From: Vibrio sp. YMD68
GTDB lineage: Bacteria > Pseudomonadota > Gammaproteobacteria > Enterobacterales > Vibrionaceae
Assembly (NCBI RefSeq): GCF_029958905.1
Contig: NZ_CP124614.1
Span: 2,604,001-2,668,000 of the forward strand
Length of the DNA stretch: 64,000 nt
Direction: 5' to 3'
A program made the translations under genes and the position numbers. Shown here in pieces: positions 48,794-59,279 of the stretch (the stretch's first letter is position 1; every line of letters begins with the position of its first letter). Under the pieces are notes generated by a model. It saw only the letters and a program-made list of their open reading frames with translations, made no database searches and was not told the origin of the DNA.

Positions 48794-51139
48794 TTACCTT
48801 TGAGTTAACCATTCTTTTAATATCTTAATATCATGCTGATATTCATTTTTAATCTCTTCCACCCAGTCAGAAATGTTCTCCCACCAAGTCACCCTTTCTG
48901 GTGATTGCGCTTTTTGCGCGATACTTTGAATGCGTTTCAAACCAACGGAGCCAGCGGCGCCTTTTATTTTATGGGCCTCAGAGACAATTCTGTCTTGGTC
49001 TTTTGCAATCATGTTTGAATCGAGAATTTCAATATAGCCAGGCATCATCTCTTCAAACATTTCAATACTATCAATAACTGGCTTGACCCCCACGATATCG
49101 ACATAGGATTCTAACATAGTAAGATCGAGTAAAGTGCTGTAGGTATCGTCTGATACGATGCTTTCTTTAATCGGCTCAGAAGCCGCTGCATCACTCAATG
49201 AACATTCAGCCTGACACAATCGAGTAATGACATCTTGAATCGCTAACACGGAAAGTGGCTTACTCAGTGCCTCATCCATGCCTTTGTCTAAGTATTCCTT
49301 CTTATTCTTCAATACATTTGCTGTTAGGGCAACTAAAGGCGGTAAATCATCGTAAGTCTGTCGGTACGACTGAGCTACATCAAAACCCGTCATATCGGGT
49401 AATTGAATATCCAGTAAAACCAAATCAAAACACTCTGGATTGAAGGTATCAATAGCTTCTTCCCCTGTCATGGCTACCGTCACTTGGTGCCCAAGACTTT
49501 CTAGCAATGAACGGGCAACGGTGATATTTAACTCAATGTCTTCAACCATAAAGATATTCAAGCCAGGCTGCACAATAGGTGTGGCTTTATCTGTCGTTGA
49601 ACCCTCTGCGAGAGGCACCGCCAACGTCACAGTAAACGTAGTGCCAAACCCTTCCTCACTCGATACCGATATATCGCCGTTCATCAATTTGATCAGCTGT
49701 TTGGAAACCGATAAACCAATCCCTGTTCCCACCGCATGTAGGTTATCCTTGCCCGACTTCACCTGATAGTACATGGCGAATATTTTATTGAGTTCACTCT
49801 CTGCAATGCCGATGCCCGTATCTTCTATCTCAATAACAATGTCAGCGTGATCATCAAAGCTTTCGGCACTCACCGTCATCACGACGCCACCTTCTTTGGT
49901 AAACTTCATCGCATTGCTAATAAGATTCCAAAGTACTTGTCGTAATCGTGTGCCATCGACTTGAATCGTCGAAGGAAGGGCACTTAATCTTTCCAGATCA
50001 AACCGAAGCCCCTTTTGTTCAGCCATAAGCGCAGAGATGCTTTCTATTTCAGCGATGAACTCTTCAAAATGAAGTGGCGTTGGCAGTAACTCTAATTTTC
50101 GGCGGTCAAACTTATCCATATCGATAATATCGCTGAAAATATGACCCAGTGTTATGGCACTCACATTGATTGTTTGCATGTATTTGCGTTGCTCTTTGTC
50201 TAATTGACTGTCTAGCAACATACGGCTTAAACCCACAATACCGTTGAGTGGTGTGCGCAGTTCGTGGCTGATGGTTGAAATGAACGTGGTTTTATCTCGG
50301 CTCGCTTTCTCTAGTGACTCTTCATGCTGTTTACGTTCGGTAATATCACGGCCAAATCCCACTAAACCTAAATGCGCACCCTCTTTGCTATAAAAAGGTA
50401 CTTTTCTCAATTCAAAGTAGTTTTTTCTGCCATCGGGGTACTCCAACCATTGTTCATAAGTGATTGCTTGATTATCAAGAAAGACTTTCTGGTCGGTATC
50501 AATGATCTGTTCCGCTATCTCTTTGCTATATACGTCTCTTGGTGATAATCCAACCAACTCACTTTCTCTTTTACCGGTGAGCTCTTCCATCGCACGATTA
50601 CAACCCGAGAATATGCCATCAGCATTACGATAGTAAATCAGATCGGGAGAGGCATCGATAAACGATCGTAATAGCGCGGTTCGCTCAGCAAGCTCGACTT
50701 GTGTTTTTTCTCGCTGATACACTTCATTTTCAAGATCATTGATCGCTTCTTTTCTCGCTTCTTCCGCTTTTATACGCTCTTCTATTTGTAAATTTAATTT
50801 TGCTATATTTTGTTGAAGGCGAAGGTTTAGCTCTTGATCTCGAGAGCGCATATCTTTTAATTTTGACACCAATTTTGACAAACGCTGGCGAGACTCTTCC
50901 AACTGATCAACTACAACAGAAAGAAAGTAGACAGCCCATGGTGTGATGATCAATCCGAAAAATACCGAACGGACAATATCGATATCGTCAACATGGCCGC
51001 TTAAGGCCAAAGTGATACCGACTTGAACCACAACGGCGAGAGCAACAAGAGCCATGGCGAGTAAGATAGAGAAACGAAGGATGCCCAGCTTGACGAGAAG
51101 GTCAACGTAATACTGAGCAAGATTTTTTATCGGTTTCAT
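48794..51139 (-). CDS. arcB: aerobic respiration hybrid sensor kinase ArcB
   Basis: 781 aa. Two membrane helices (about 22-48, 57-78), a coiled linker (85-155), PAS (about 155-270), HisKA with His292 (STISHELRTPLNG), ATPase (IGIAESELNKIFAMYYQVK), receiver Asp577 (LVLLDIQLPDMTG) and HPt His723 (EAHKIKGAAGSVGL). It phosphorylates ArcA under low oxygen. In E. coli, Cys180 and Cys241 form redox disulphides; here Cys180 is kept (FSGCNRAM) but position 241 is Tyr (DGRKNYFELRK). arcA and arcB lie close together, unlike E. coli. Confidence 0.97.
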   Translation of the reverse strand: MKPIKNLAQYYVDLLVKLGILRFSILLAMALVALAVVVQVGITLALSGHVDDIDIVRSVFFGLIITPWAVYFLSVVVDQLEESRQRLSKLVSKLKDMRSRDQELNLRLQQNIAKLNLQIEERIKAEEARKEAINDLENEVYQREKTQVELAERTALLRSFIDASPDLIYYRNADGIFSGCNRAMEELTGKRESELVGLSPRDVYSKEIAEQIIDTDQKVFLDNQAITYEQWLEYPDGRKNYFELRKVPFYSKEGAHLGLVGFGRDITERKQHEESLEKASRDKTTFISTISHELRTPLNGIVGLSRMLLDSQLDKEQRKYMQTINVSAITLGHIFSDIIDMDKFDRRKLELLPTPLHFEEFIAEIESISALMAEQKGLRFDLERLSALPSTIQVDGTRLRQVLWNLISNAMKFTKEGGVVMTVSAESFDDHADIVIEIEDTGIGIAESELNKIFAMYYQVKSGKDNLHAVGTGIGLSVSKQLIKLMNGDISVSSEEGFGTTFTVTLAVPLAEGSTTDKATPIVQPGLNIFMVEDIELNITVARSLLESLGHQVTVAMTGEEAIDTFNPECFDLVLLDIQLPDMTGFDVAQSYRQTYDDLPPLVALTANVLKNKKEYLDKGMDEALSKPLSVLAIQDVITRLCQAECSLSDAAASEPIKESIVSDDTYSTLLDLTMLESYVDIVGVKPVIDSIEMFEEMMPGYIEILDSNMIAKDQDRIVSEAHKIKGAAGSVGLKRIQSIAQKAQSPERVTWWENISDWVEEIKNEYQHDIKILKEWLTQR

Positions 51140-51354
51140 TAAAGAGGTCCTGCGTTAAGTAGCCATTTAGTCTACTCTTTTTAACCCGATTAGGTAAGCC
51201 AACTGCATCACAGCCTAGCCTCCCTATCCGGATAAAAATGAACCTCTTCGGCTATTTATGTCGTGACCGCTGTTGTGACTGCTACAGCTAAAGCTGAATG
51301 AATATAACGACAAATATTGAAGCGTGATGACAAGAGAGTAATATCAGACAACCC

Positions 51355-52299
51355 CTAATGATCGGCCAAGACAGGTTTCGAGTAGATAAATGGCTGATTC
51401 AGTAATGATCCTTGAGCGCCATCACGATCCAAAGCGCGACCAATTTCCGTCATCGCGAGCCAACGATTTTCGCACCATAAAGGGGCCAGTAATGTTGGTC
51501 GCCGGGCGGCGGAGGCTACACGGTGAAAGATGATGTCTGGTGGTGTCATACGGATAAGTTCGCTAGCGATAGATACGTAATCATCCAGCTCTGGCGCGGT
51601 CAATTTTCCAGCTTTCCACGCTTTCGCCATGGTGCTGCCTTCAACAATATGTAAGCCGTGCAGCTTTATTCCATCGGTTCCCACTTGAAGTACTTTTTCC
51701 AACGTTGCTAAATTGTCATCACGAGTTTCTTTAGGTAAACCGACAATCAGGTGCGTACATACCTTGATACCCAACGAACGAGCCCGTTTTGTTATCTCGG
51801 CGTAGCATTCAAAATCATGGCCTCGATTGATGTGTTTTAACGTTTTGTTGCTGGCGGTTTGCAACCCAAGCTCAAGCCAAATTTCATAACCTTTATTTAC
51901 GTACTCAGACAGTAGGTCTAATACCGAATCAGGGACACAATCAGGGCGAGTTCCCACACACAAACCCACTATATCAGCTGCCTTGAGCGCTTCTTCATAC
52001 ATATTGCGAAGGACTTGTACTTCAGCGTACGTATTGGTGTAGGCTTGAAAATAAGCCAGATATTTACGAGCCCGCTTCACTTCTCCAGCACGATCTGTGA
52101 GTTGTTCCGCAATGCCTTTAACCAGTGTCTCCTCATCAACAAATGAAGACACATTGCAAAATGTACAGCCGCCTCGTCCAATCGTTCCATCTCTATTGGG
52201 GCAACTAAAGCCACCATGCAATGTTAGCTTGTGAACTTTTTCACCGTATCTGCGTTGTAAATCTTGACCAATGGTATTAACCAACTCATGTAACTGCAT
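51355..52299 (-). CDS. TIGR01212-family radical SAM protein (YhcC-like)
   Basis: 314 aa from ATG 52299 (MQLHELVNTIGQDL, like the YhcC start); a TTG 27 bases upstream opens a longer frame. Cysteines in FSCPNRDGTIGRGGCTFCN form the unusual radical SAM cluster motif of this family. VGTRPDCVPDSVL and HLIVGLPKETRDD are further family text. Substrate unknown. Confidence 0.92.
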   Translation of the reverse strand: MQLHELVNTIGQDLQRRYGEKVHKLTLHGGFSCPNRDGTIGRGGCTFCNVSSFVDEETLVKGIAEQLTDRAGEVKRARKYLAYFQAYTNTYAEVQVLRNMYEEALKAADIVGLCVGTRPDCVPDSVLDLLSEYVNKGYEIWLELGLQTASNKTLKHINRGHDFECYAEITKRARSLGIKVCTHLIVGLPKETRDDNLATLEKVLQVGTDGIKLHGLHIVEGSTMAKAWKAGKLTAPELDDYVSIASELIRMTPPDIIFHRVASAARRPTLLAPLWCENRWLAMTEIGRALDRDGAQGSLLNQPFIYSKPVLADH

Positions 52300-52704
52300 A
52301 AACCGACCGTATCTGTGTTTGCTCAAACGCTAGCAATCGAAACTATTATCAATTCGATTACTGAAAATTAATTACATCCCTGCAAGATAAAGTCACGCAT
52401 ATTAATGGCCTGCATATTGAGATTAACTATCAAAAATCAATAAACATGCAGAAATGTTGGTAAAAAAACCTCCTGTTGCACAAATGTTAACTATAATATG
52501 CATTTTTTAACTAAAAAAATGGTCTACAAGCGTCAGTTTTCATTGCAATGAGCCTCGACAAAATTGTAGGATACTTACACAATACCGCCTAATTTGTATT
52601 CTTAATTACACGATTAGTTGCGGATTAATCGGTGAATCCAACCTCCCACCTATATAAGTCACTGGATTGTGATTTGAAACAACTGGATATCACTAAGGAA
52701 TGTT

Positions 52705-52815
52705 TTTCTCGCCATATATTTCAGCGAGAGACGGAAAGGACTCAGACCAATCACACTGGTTGGTTTAGATTCATAAAAATAAAGGAACAGACTCAACACT
52801 AAGTTGGACTTAGCG
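52705..52815 (+). promoter_or_regulatory. structured 5' leader of gltB
   Basis: Three small hairpins in a row: TCTCGC/GCGAGA (52707-52729), ACCAA/TTGGT (52746-52764) and CTAAGT-TGG-ACTTAG (52799-52813), ending 38 bp before the ATG. The 520-bp region upstream of gltB has no gene. Not a riboswitch class I recognise. Confidence 0.4.
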
Positions 52816-52850
52816 ATGTTGCGTCGATATTAAACTGGAAGGATGTATCT

Positions 52851-55800
52851 ATGGTAGATAGAGAGCAGAGTGCACAGGGCATGTATACTCCGGAATTGGA
52901 GCATGATGCGTGTGGTATCGGTTTTGTTGCTCACTTAAAAAACCGTAAATCTCATGATGTAGTAACTCAAGCACTCGATATGCTAGCGCGTATGGAACAC
53001 CGTGGTGGTCAAGGTTGTGATCCTTGCTCAGGTGACGGTGCGGGTATTTTGCTGCAAAAGCCTCATGAATTTTTACTCGAAGAATCAGTATCGCTGGGTA
53101 TCAAGCTACCTTCTTTCGAAAAATACGGTGTTGGTGTTGTACTTTTCCCTAAAGATGAACATAAACGCGCACAGTGTCGTGACATCCTTGAGCGTAATGC
53201 TCAACGCTTGGAACTGGAAGTTTTAGGCTACCGCGAACTGCCTACAGACAATTCTATGATTGGTGCTGATCCATTAAGCACTGAGCCTCAATTTGAACAT
53301 GTCTTCATTTCAGGTGGTCCAAGTACTACACCTGAAGAACTAGAGCGTAAGCTTTATGTACTGCGTAACTATACCGTTCGAGTTTGTCTAGAAAGTGTGT
53401 CTAACATTGGGGATGATTTCTACATCAACTCAATGTCATACAAGACTCTGGTTTACAAAGGCCAGTTAACGACGGAACAGGTTCCTCAATATTTCCTGGA
53501 TCTTCAAAATCCAACGATGGTAACCGCTTTAGCTTTGGTTCACTCTCGTTTCTCTACCAATACATTCCCTCGCTGGCGTCTAGCTCAACCTTTCCGTTAC
53601 ATCGCTCATAACGGCGAAATCAATACGGTTCGTGGTAACTTGAACTGGATGAAAGCCCGTGAAGCGATCATTGAATCTGATCTTTTCACCAAAGCTGAAA
53701 TCGACATGCTTCTTCCTATTTGTCAGGAAGGCAGTTCAGATTCATCAAACTTTGATATGGCACTTGAGCTCCTAGTTTTATCTGGTCGTAGCCTGCCACA
53801 TGCCTTGATGATGATGATTCCTGAAGCATGGCAAGAAAACAAAAACATGGATCCAACTCGTCGTGCGTTCTATCAATACCACGCGAACGTGATGGAACCG
53901 TGGGATGGCCCTGCGTCTGTTTGTTTCACTGATGGTGTTCAAGTTGGTGCAACGCTTGACCGTAACGGTCTGCGCCCTTCTCGCTACACAGTGACAAAAG
54001 ACGACTTCCTAGTGATGGCGTCTGAGTCTGGCGTTGTTGAAATCGCACCAGAAAACGTTGAATACCGTGGTCGTTTGCAGCCTGGCCGTATCTTCGTTGC
54101 TGACTTAGAGCAAGGTCGTATCATTTCTGATGAAGAAGTGAAAGATGGCATCGCAAGTGCACAACCTTATGAAAAGTGGGTTGAAGAGAATCTTCTGAGC
54201 TTGAAAAAGCTGCCCGATGCAAGTAACGAATTTAACCAACCTTCTCCAGAAAAGCTTCTACACAAACAACAATCGTTTGGTGTGAGTTCTGAAGAAGTGA
54301 ATGAGATCATTCTTCCTCTTGCGAAAACAGGCTACGAGCCACTTTCTGCAATGGGTGCTGACTGGCCGCTAGCGATTCTTTCCCATCAATCGCAACACCT
54401 TTCAAACTACTTCAAACAGTTGTTTGCACAAGTCACTAACCCACCGATCGACCCGATTCGTGAGCGTATGGTTATGTCTCTGAACACTTACCTAGGTAAA
54501 GATCAGAACCTACTGGCTGAAACACCTGAACACTGTCAAAAAGTAGAACTTGAATCTCCTGTTCTTTCTAACTCAGAGTTAGAAAAACTGCGTGCAATCG
54601 ATAACGAGCATCTTCAATCGAAGACACTGGATATCGTATTCCAAGCAAATGGGGACGAAGGTAAGTTAGAGCGTGCGCTTAAGCGTATCTGCCAATATGC
54701 GGAAGACGCAGTGATTGATGGCTACTCTATCATTCTACTGACTGACCGTGCGGTTAACTCTAACCATGCTGCTATCCCAGCAATGCTTGCAGTTGGCGCA
54801 GTTCATCACCACTTAATCCGTAAAGGCCTACGTGCTAAGTGTGACATCGTTGTTGAAACGGGCGACGCTCGTGAAACACACCACTTTGCCACGCTTATCG
54901 GTTACGGTGCGAACGCAGTCAATCCATACCTCGTTATTGAAACGATTGTTGAATTGCAACGTATTAAGAAACTCGATCCAACCGTACACCCACGTGAGTT
55001 ATTCGATAACTACCGTAAAGGCGTGAACGGTGGTCTACTGAAGATTTTCTCTAAGATGGGGATCTCTACGCTGCAGTCTTACCACGGTGCACAAATCTTT
55101 GAAGCACTTGGTATCAGCAAATCCGTAGTTGAAAAATACTTCACTGGTACTGTTTCACGTATCCAAGGTTTAACGATCGACGATATCGCGAAAGAAGTAC
55201 TGGTTCGTCACCGTGTTGGTTACCCTGCTCGTGAAATCCCAGCTCAGATTCTTGATGTGGGTGGTGTTTACCAGTGGAAACAACGTGGCGAGAAACACTT
55301 ATTTAATCCAGAAACGATTTCTCTACTTCAAGAGTCGACGCGTAACAAAGATTACGAACAGTTCAAGAAGTACGCAAAAGCCGTTGATGATCAAGGCGAT
55401 AACGCAGCAACATTGCGTAGCCAATTAGCGTTCATTAAGAACCCAGCAGGCTCTATTCCTCTTGCAGAAGTAGAACCGATTGAAAAAATTCTGACTCGTT
55501 TTGCAACCGGTGCCATGAGCTTTGGTTCAATCTCGCATGAGGCTCACTCAACACTGGCTGTTGCCATGAACCGTATCGGTGCGAAATCTAACTCAGGCGA
55601 AGGGGGTGAAGACCCTGTTCGTTTCGAGCGTAAAGAAAATGGCGATTGGGAACGTTCAGCAATCAAGCAGGTTGCTTCGGGCCGTTTCGGTGTGACTTCT
55701 TACTACCTATCGAATGCTGATGAACTTCAGATTAAGATGGCTCAAGGCGCGAAACCTGGCGAAGGTGGTCAACTACCTGGCGATAAAGTCGATGACTGGA

Positions 55801-57398
55801 TCGGTGCCACTCGTCACTCGACTCCGGGCGTAGGTCTTATTTCGCCACCGCCACACCACGATATCTACTCAATCGAAGATTTGGCTCAGCTTATCTACGA
55901 TCTGAAAAACGCAAACCGTGCAGGCCGAGTGAACGTGAAACTCGTATCGGAAGCGGGCGTGGGTACGATCGCATCGGGTGTTGCTAAAGCGAAAGCTGAT
56001 GTTGTTCTTATTGCTGGTTTTGATGGCGGTACGGGGGCATCACCAATGTCATCTATTCGTCACACCGGTCTTCCTTGGGAGCTTGGTCTAGCTGAAACTC
56101 ACCAAACACTACTGAAAAACGGCTTACGTAACCGTATCGTTGTTCAGTCTGATGGTCAGATGAAAACCCCACGTGACCTTGCAGTAGCAACGTTACTTGG
56201 CGCTGAAGAATGGGGCGTAGCAACAGCAGCATTGGTTGTTGAAGGCTGTATCATGATGCGTAAGTGTCATAAGAATACCTGTCCTGTTGGTATTGCAACA
56301 CAGAACAAAACACTGCGTGAGCGTTTTGATGGCCGCGTAGAAGACGTCGTGACTTTCTTCCAATACATGGCTGAAGGTTTACGTGAAGTGATGGCTGAAC
56401 TCGGCTTCCGAACTATTGATGAAATGGTTGGTCAATCTCAGAAACTGAAAGTTCGTGAAGACATCGGTCACTGGAAATACAAAAACCTAGATCTGACGCC
56501 AGTTCTTCACATAGAACAAGCTCGTGCGGAAGATGGTGTGTATAACCAAACACAGCAAAATCACAACCTAGAAGATGTTCTAGACCGTAAGTTGATTCAA
56601 GCTGCAATTCCAGCACTTGAGAGAGGCGAAGGCGTGAATGCGACCTTCCCTATCATCAACACGGATCGCTCTGCGGGTACCATGCTGTCGAACGAAATCT
56701 CGAAGATCTACAAAGACCAAGGTCTACCACAACCAATGAACGTCAAGTTCCACGGCAGTGCCGGCCAATCTTTTGGTGCATTCCTGGCGAAAGGCGTAAA
56801 ATTCGAAGTGGAAGGTGACGCGAACGATTACTGGGGTAAAGGTCTGTCTGGCGGTACGTTAGTACTGTATCCAGATGCCAAATCGACGATCGTCGCAGAA
56901 GATAACATCGTGGTGGGTAACGTCTGTTTCTACGGTGCGACGTCTGGTGAATCTTACATCCGCGGTATGGCTGGTGAACGTTTCTGTGTTCGTAACTCGG
57001 GCGCGAAAGTCGTTGTTGAAGGTGTCGGTGATCACGGCTGTGAATACATGACTGGCGGTGTCGCTGTTATTCTTGGTTCAACAGGTCGTAACTTTGCTGC
57101 CGGCATGAGTGGCGGTGTCGCTTATGTTTGGGACAAGGCAGGAGACTTCAATACTAAGTTAAACGCTGAACTTGTCGACCTAGATCCAATCGAAGCAGAA
57201 GATAAAACGCTGCTTAAAGAAATGCTAACTAAGCATGTTGAATTCACAGGAAGTGAAGTTGCTCAGTCTTTCTTAAACAACTTTGAGGCGAACATTGCGT
57301 CACTGGTGAAAGTCATGCCACGTGATTACAAAGCGGTTCTTCAAAGACGTAAAGCTGAAGCACAACAGGCACAAACGGAACAAGTGGAGGCAGTATAA
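52851..57398 (+). CDS. gltB: glutamate synthase large subunit
   Basis: 1515 aa. A 20-residue propeptide precedes the N-terminal nucleophile Cys21 (EHDACGIGF) of the class II amidotransferase domain (about 21-420). The synthase barrel includes GEGGEDPVRFE and GGTGASPMSSIRHTG. The 3Fe-4S cysteines lie in CIMMRKCHKNTCPVG. The C-terminal GXGXG beta-helix has GVGDHGCEYMTGGVAVILG. With GltD it makes two glutamates from glutamine and 2-oxoglutarate. Stop and gltD start overlap (TAATG). Confidence 0.97.
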   Translation: MVDREQSAQGMYTPELEHDACGIGFVAHLKNRKSHDVVTQALDMLARMEHRGGQGCDPCSGDGAGILLQKPHEFLLEESVSLGIKLPSFEKYGVGVVLFPKDEHKRAQCRDILERNAQRLELEVLGYRELPTDNSMIGADPLSTEPQFEHVFISGGPSTTPEELERKLYVLRNYTVRVCLESVSNIGDDFYINSMSYKTLVYKGQLTTEQVPQYFLDLQNPTMVTALALVHSRFSTNTFPRWRLAQPFRYIAHNGEINTVRGNLNWMKAREAIIESDLFTKAEIDMLLPICQEGSSDSSNFDMALELLVLSGRSLPHALMMMIPEAWQENKNMDPTRRAFYQYHANVMEPWDGPASVCFTDGVQVGATLDRNGLRPSRYTVTKDDFLVMASESGVVEIAPENVEYRGRLQPGRIFVADLEQGRIISDEEVKDGIASAQPYEKWVEENLLSLKKLPDASNEFNQPSPEKLLHKQQSFGVSSEEVNEIILPLAKTGYEPLSAMGADWPLAILSHQSQHLSNYFKQLFAQVTNPPIDPIRERMVMSLNTYLGKDQNLLAETPEHCQKVELESPVLSNSELEKLRAIDNEHLQSKTLDIVFQANGDEGKLERALKRICQYAEDAVIDGYSIILLTDRAVNSNHAAIPAMLAVGAVHHHLIRKGLRAKCDIVVETGDARETHHFATLIGYGANAVNPYLVIETIVELQRIKKLDPTVHPRELFDNYRKGVNGGLLKIFSKMGISTLQSYHGAQIFEALGISKSVVEKYFTGTVSRIQGLTIDDIAKEVLVRHRVGYPAREIPAQILDVGGVYQWKQRGEKHLFNPETISLLQESTRNKDYEQFKKYAKAVDDQGDNAATLRSQLAFIKNPAGSIPLAEVEPIEKILTRFATGAMSFGSISHEAHSTLAVAMNRIGAKSNSGEGGEDPVRFERKENGDWERSAIKQVASGRFGVTSYYLSNADELQIKMAQGAKPGEGGQLPGDKVDDWIGATRHSTPGVGLISPPPHHDIYSIEDLAQLIYDLKNANRAGRVNVKLVSEAGVGTIASGVAKAKADVVLIAGFDGGTGASPMSSIRHTGLPWELGLAETHQTLLKNGLRNRIVVQSDGQMKTPRDLAVATLLGAEEWGVATAALVVEGCIMMRKCHKNTCPVGIATQNKTLRERFDGRVEDVVTFFQYMAEGLREVMAELGFRTIDEMVGQSQKLKVREDIGHWKYKNLDLTPVLHIEQARAEDGVYNQTQQNHNLEDVLDRKLIQAAIPALERGEGVNATFPIINTDRSAGTMLSNEISKIYKDQGLPQPMNVKFHGSAGQSFGAFLAKGVKFEVEGDANDYWGKGLSGGTLVLYPDAKSTIVAEDNIVVGNVCFYGATSGESYIRGMAGERFCVRNSGAKVVVEGVGDHGCEYMTGGVAVILGSTGRNFAAGMSGGVAYVWDKAGDFNTKLNAELVDLDPIEAEDKTLLKEMLTKHVEFTGSEVAQSFLNNFEANIASLVKVMPRDYKAVLQRRKAEAQQAQTEQVEAV

Positions 57399-58867
57399 TG
57401 GGTAAGCCTACTGGATTTTTAGAACATGGTCGTGAGCTTCCAAAGAAGTTAGACCCATCAGTGCGTATTGAAGACAACAAAGAATTCGTTCTTAACGACG
57501 AATTTGGTGAGAAAATTGGTACGCAGGCCTCTCGTTGTATGGACTGTGGTGTTCCGTTTTGTCATAACGGATGCCCAATCGGTAACATTATTCCAGAATT
57601 TAACGATGCGGTTTACCGTGACAGCTGGGAAGAAGCTTGGAACATCTTAAGCTCAACCAATAATTTCCCTGAATTTACAGGTCGAGTGTGTCCTGCTCCT
57701 TGTGAAAGTGCTTGTGTACTGGGTATCAACCAAGACCCAATCACCATCTGCAACATCGAGAAAACCATTGTAGAAACTGCGTACCGTGAAGGGTACGCAA
57801 AACCGAAAACACCACGTTCTCGTACAGGAAAAACCATTGCAATTATCGGTTCTGGTCCTGCTGGTTTAGCCGCCGCTGAGCAGCTAAATAGTGCGGGTCA
57901 CTCTGTGACAGTATTTGAACGTGACGAAAAAGTTGGCGGCCTACTTCGGTTCGGTATTCCAGATTTCAAACTGGGTATGGACGTGATTGATCGCAAAATC
58001 AATCTAATGGCAGAAGCGGGCGTTGAGTTTAAAGTTAACCAGCACATCGGTGTTGATGTTAACGCTCAACAGCTACGTCAAGAGTTTGATGTGGTATTGC
58101 TAACCGGTGGTTCTACGGTCCCACGCGACTTACCAATCCCAGGTCGTGAGCTGAAAGGCGTTCACTTTGCCATGGAGTTCCTTGGCCAAAATAACCGTCG
58201 TGCCAATGATCTCGACCTAAAAACGGAAGAGATTCACGCTAAAGATAAGCACGTTGTGGTTATCGGTGGTGGTGATACTGGTTCAGACTGTGTGGGGACA
58301 TCAAACCGCCATAGAGCAGCAAGCATTACTCAGGTAGAGATCATGCCGGTCCCACCAGAAAAACGCCCTGCTAATATGCCTTGGCCTCAATATCCAATGA
58401 TCATGAAAACGACCACTTCACATGAAGAAGGCTGTGAACGTCATTGGAATATTCTGACAAAAGAATTTATCGGTAACGATAAAGGCGAAGTCACAGGTTT
58501 ACGTATTGCAGACATTGTATGGCAAGACGCCAAACCAGGTGAGCGCCCAGGATTTGACGAAGTGGCTAACTCTGAGCGTGTGATTCCGTGTGATATGGCA
58601 TTCCTAGCGATGGGCTTCTTGCACCCTGAGCCAACCGGTGTCCTAGCTCAGCTCGACATTAAACTGGATGATCGTGGTAACGTAGCTTCTGAAGGCTACG
58701 CAACCAACCAGAAAGGTGTTTTCGCTGCTGGTGATATGCGTACAGGCCAGTCTCTCGTAGTTCGTTGTATTAACGAAGGTCGTGAATGTGCCATTGCTAT
58801 TGATAACTTCTTGATGGGTAACTCCAACTTAGAAGCGAAAGCCGATTCATTAATGCTCGCTAACTAG
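57398..58867 (+). CDS. gltD: glutamate synthase small subunit
   Basis: 489 aa. N-terminal iron-sulphur cysteines ([32 protein letters not shown]), FAD-binding [13 protein letters not shown] and NADPH-binding [13 protein letters not shown]. It passes electrons from NADPH to GltB. One-base overlap with gltB; operon ends in a terminator. Confidence 0.97.
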   Translation: MGKPTGFLEHGRELPKKLDPSVRIEDNKEFVLNDEFGEKIGTQASRCMDCGVPFCHNGCPIGNIIPEFNDAVYRDSWEEAWNILSSTNNFPEFTGRVCPAPCESACVLGINQDPITICNIEKTIVETAYREGYAKPKTPRSRTGKTIAIIGSGPAGLAAAEQLNSAGHSVTVFERDEKVGGLLRFGIPDFKLGMDVIDRKINLMAEAGVEFKVNQHIGVDVNAQQLRQEFDVVLLTGGSTVPRDLPIPGRELKGVHFAMEFLGQNNRRANDLDLKTEEIHAKDKHVVVIGGGDTGSDCVGTSNRHRAASITQVEIMPVPPEKRPANMPWPQYPMIMKTTTSHEEGCERHWNILTKEFIGNDKGEVTGLRIADIVWQDAKPGERPGFDEVANSERVIPCDMAFLAMGFLHPEPTGVLAQLDIKLDDRGNVASEGYATNQKGVFAAGDMRTGQSLVVRCINEGRECAIAIDNFLMGNSNLEAKADSLMLAN

Positions 58868-58945
58868 GCAAGCATTAATGAGGAGGTAATCACACGATTT
58901 CTGTCTGTTTACCTCTATCAGACCTATCACATCACTTATGATATT

Positions 58946-58975
58946 AAGCCAGCACTCGATGCTGGCTTTTTTTGT
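58946..58975 (+). terminator. terminator of gltBD
   Basis: Stem AAGCCAGCA / TGCTGGCTT, loop CTCGA, followed by TTTTTT. The rest of 58976-59279 is A+T-rich, with no gene seen; it likely holds the promoter of the second gltB. Confidence 0.9.
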
Positions 58976-59279
58976 TTTTCCTCTCCCAAAAACACACAAA
59001 TCATGTTAGTAAAATGTAAATAAACCATTCTTATCTTCATGAATTAAAAGTACATTATCAGAGTATTACGTGGTAAATCTCACTACAACATGATATTTAT
59101 CCAATAACTTGACCTTTTTTACAATAACCTATATTTTGTGAATCAATCGATATCAGAATTGATAAAATTTGTTAACTCTAGAAGGCATTTGATTGCATAT
59201 CTAAATACACTTATAACAACAATCATGAGTAGTTAGTCATTTACTGTCTGGATGACAGAGAAGCAAAGGGAGAATTGCA

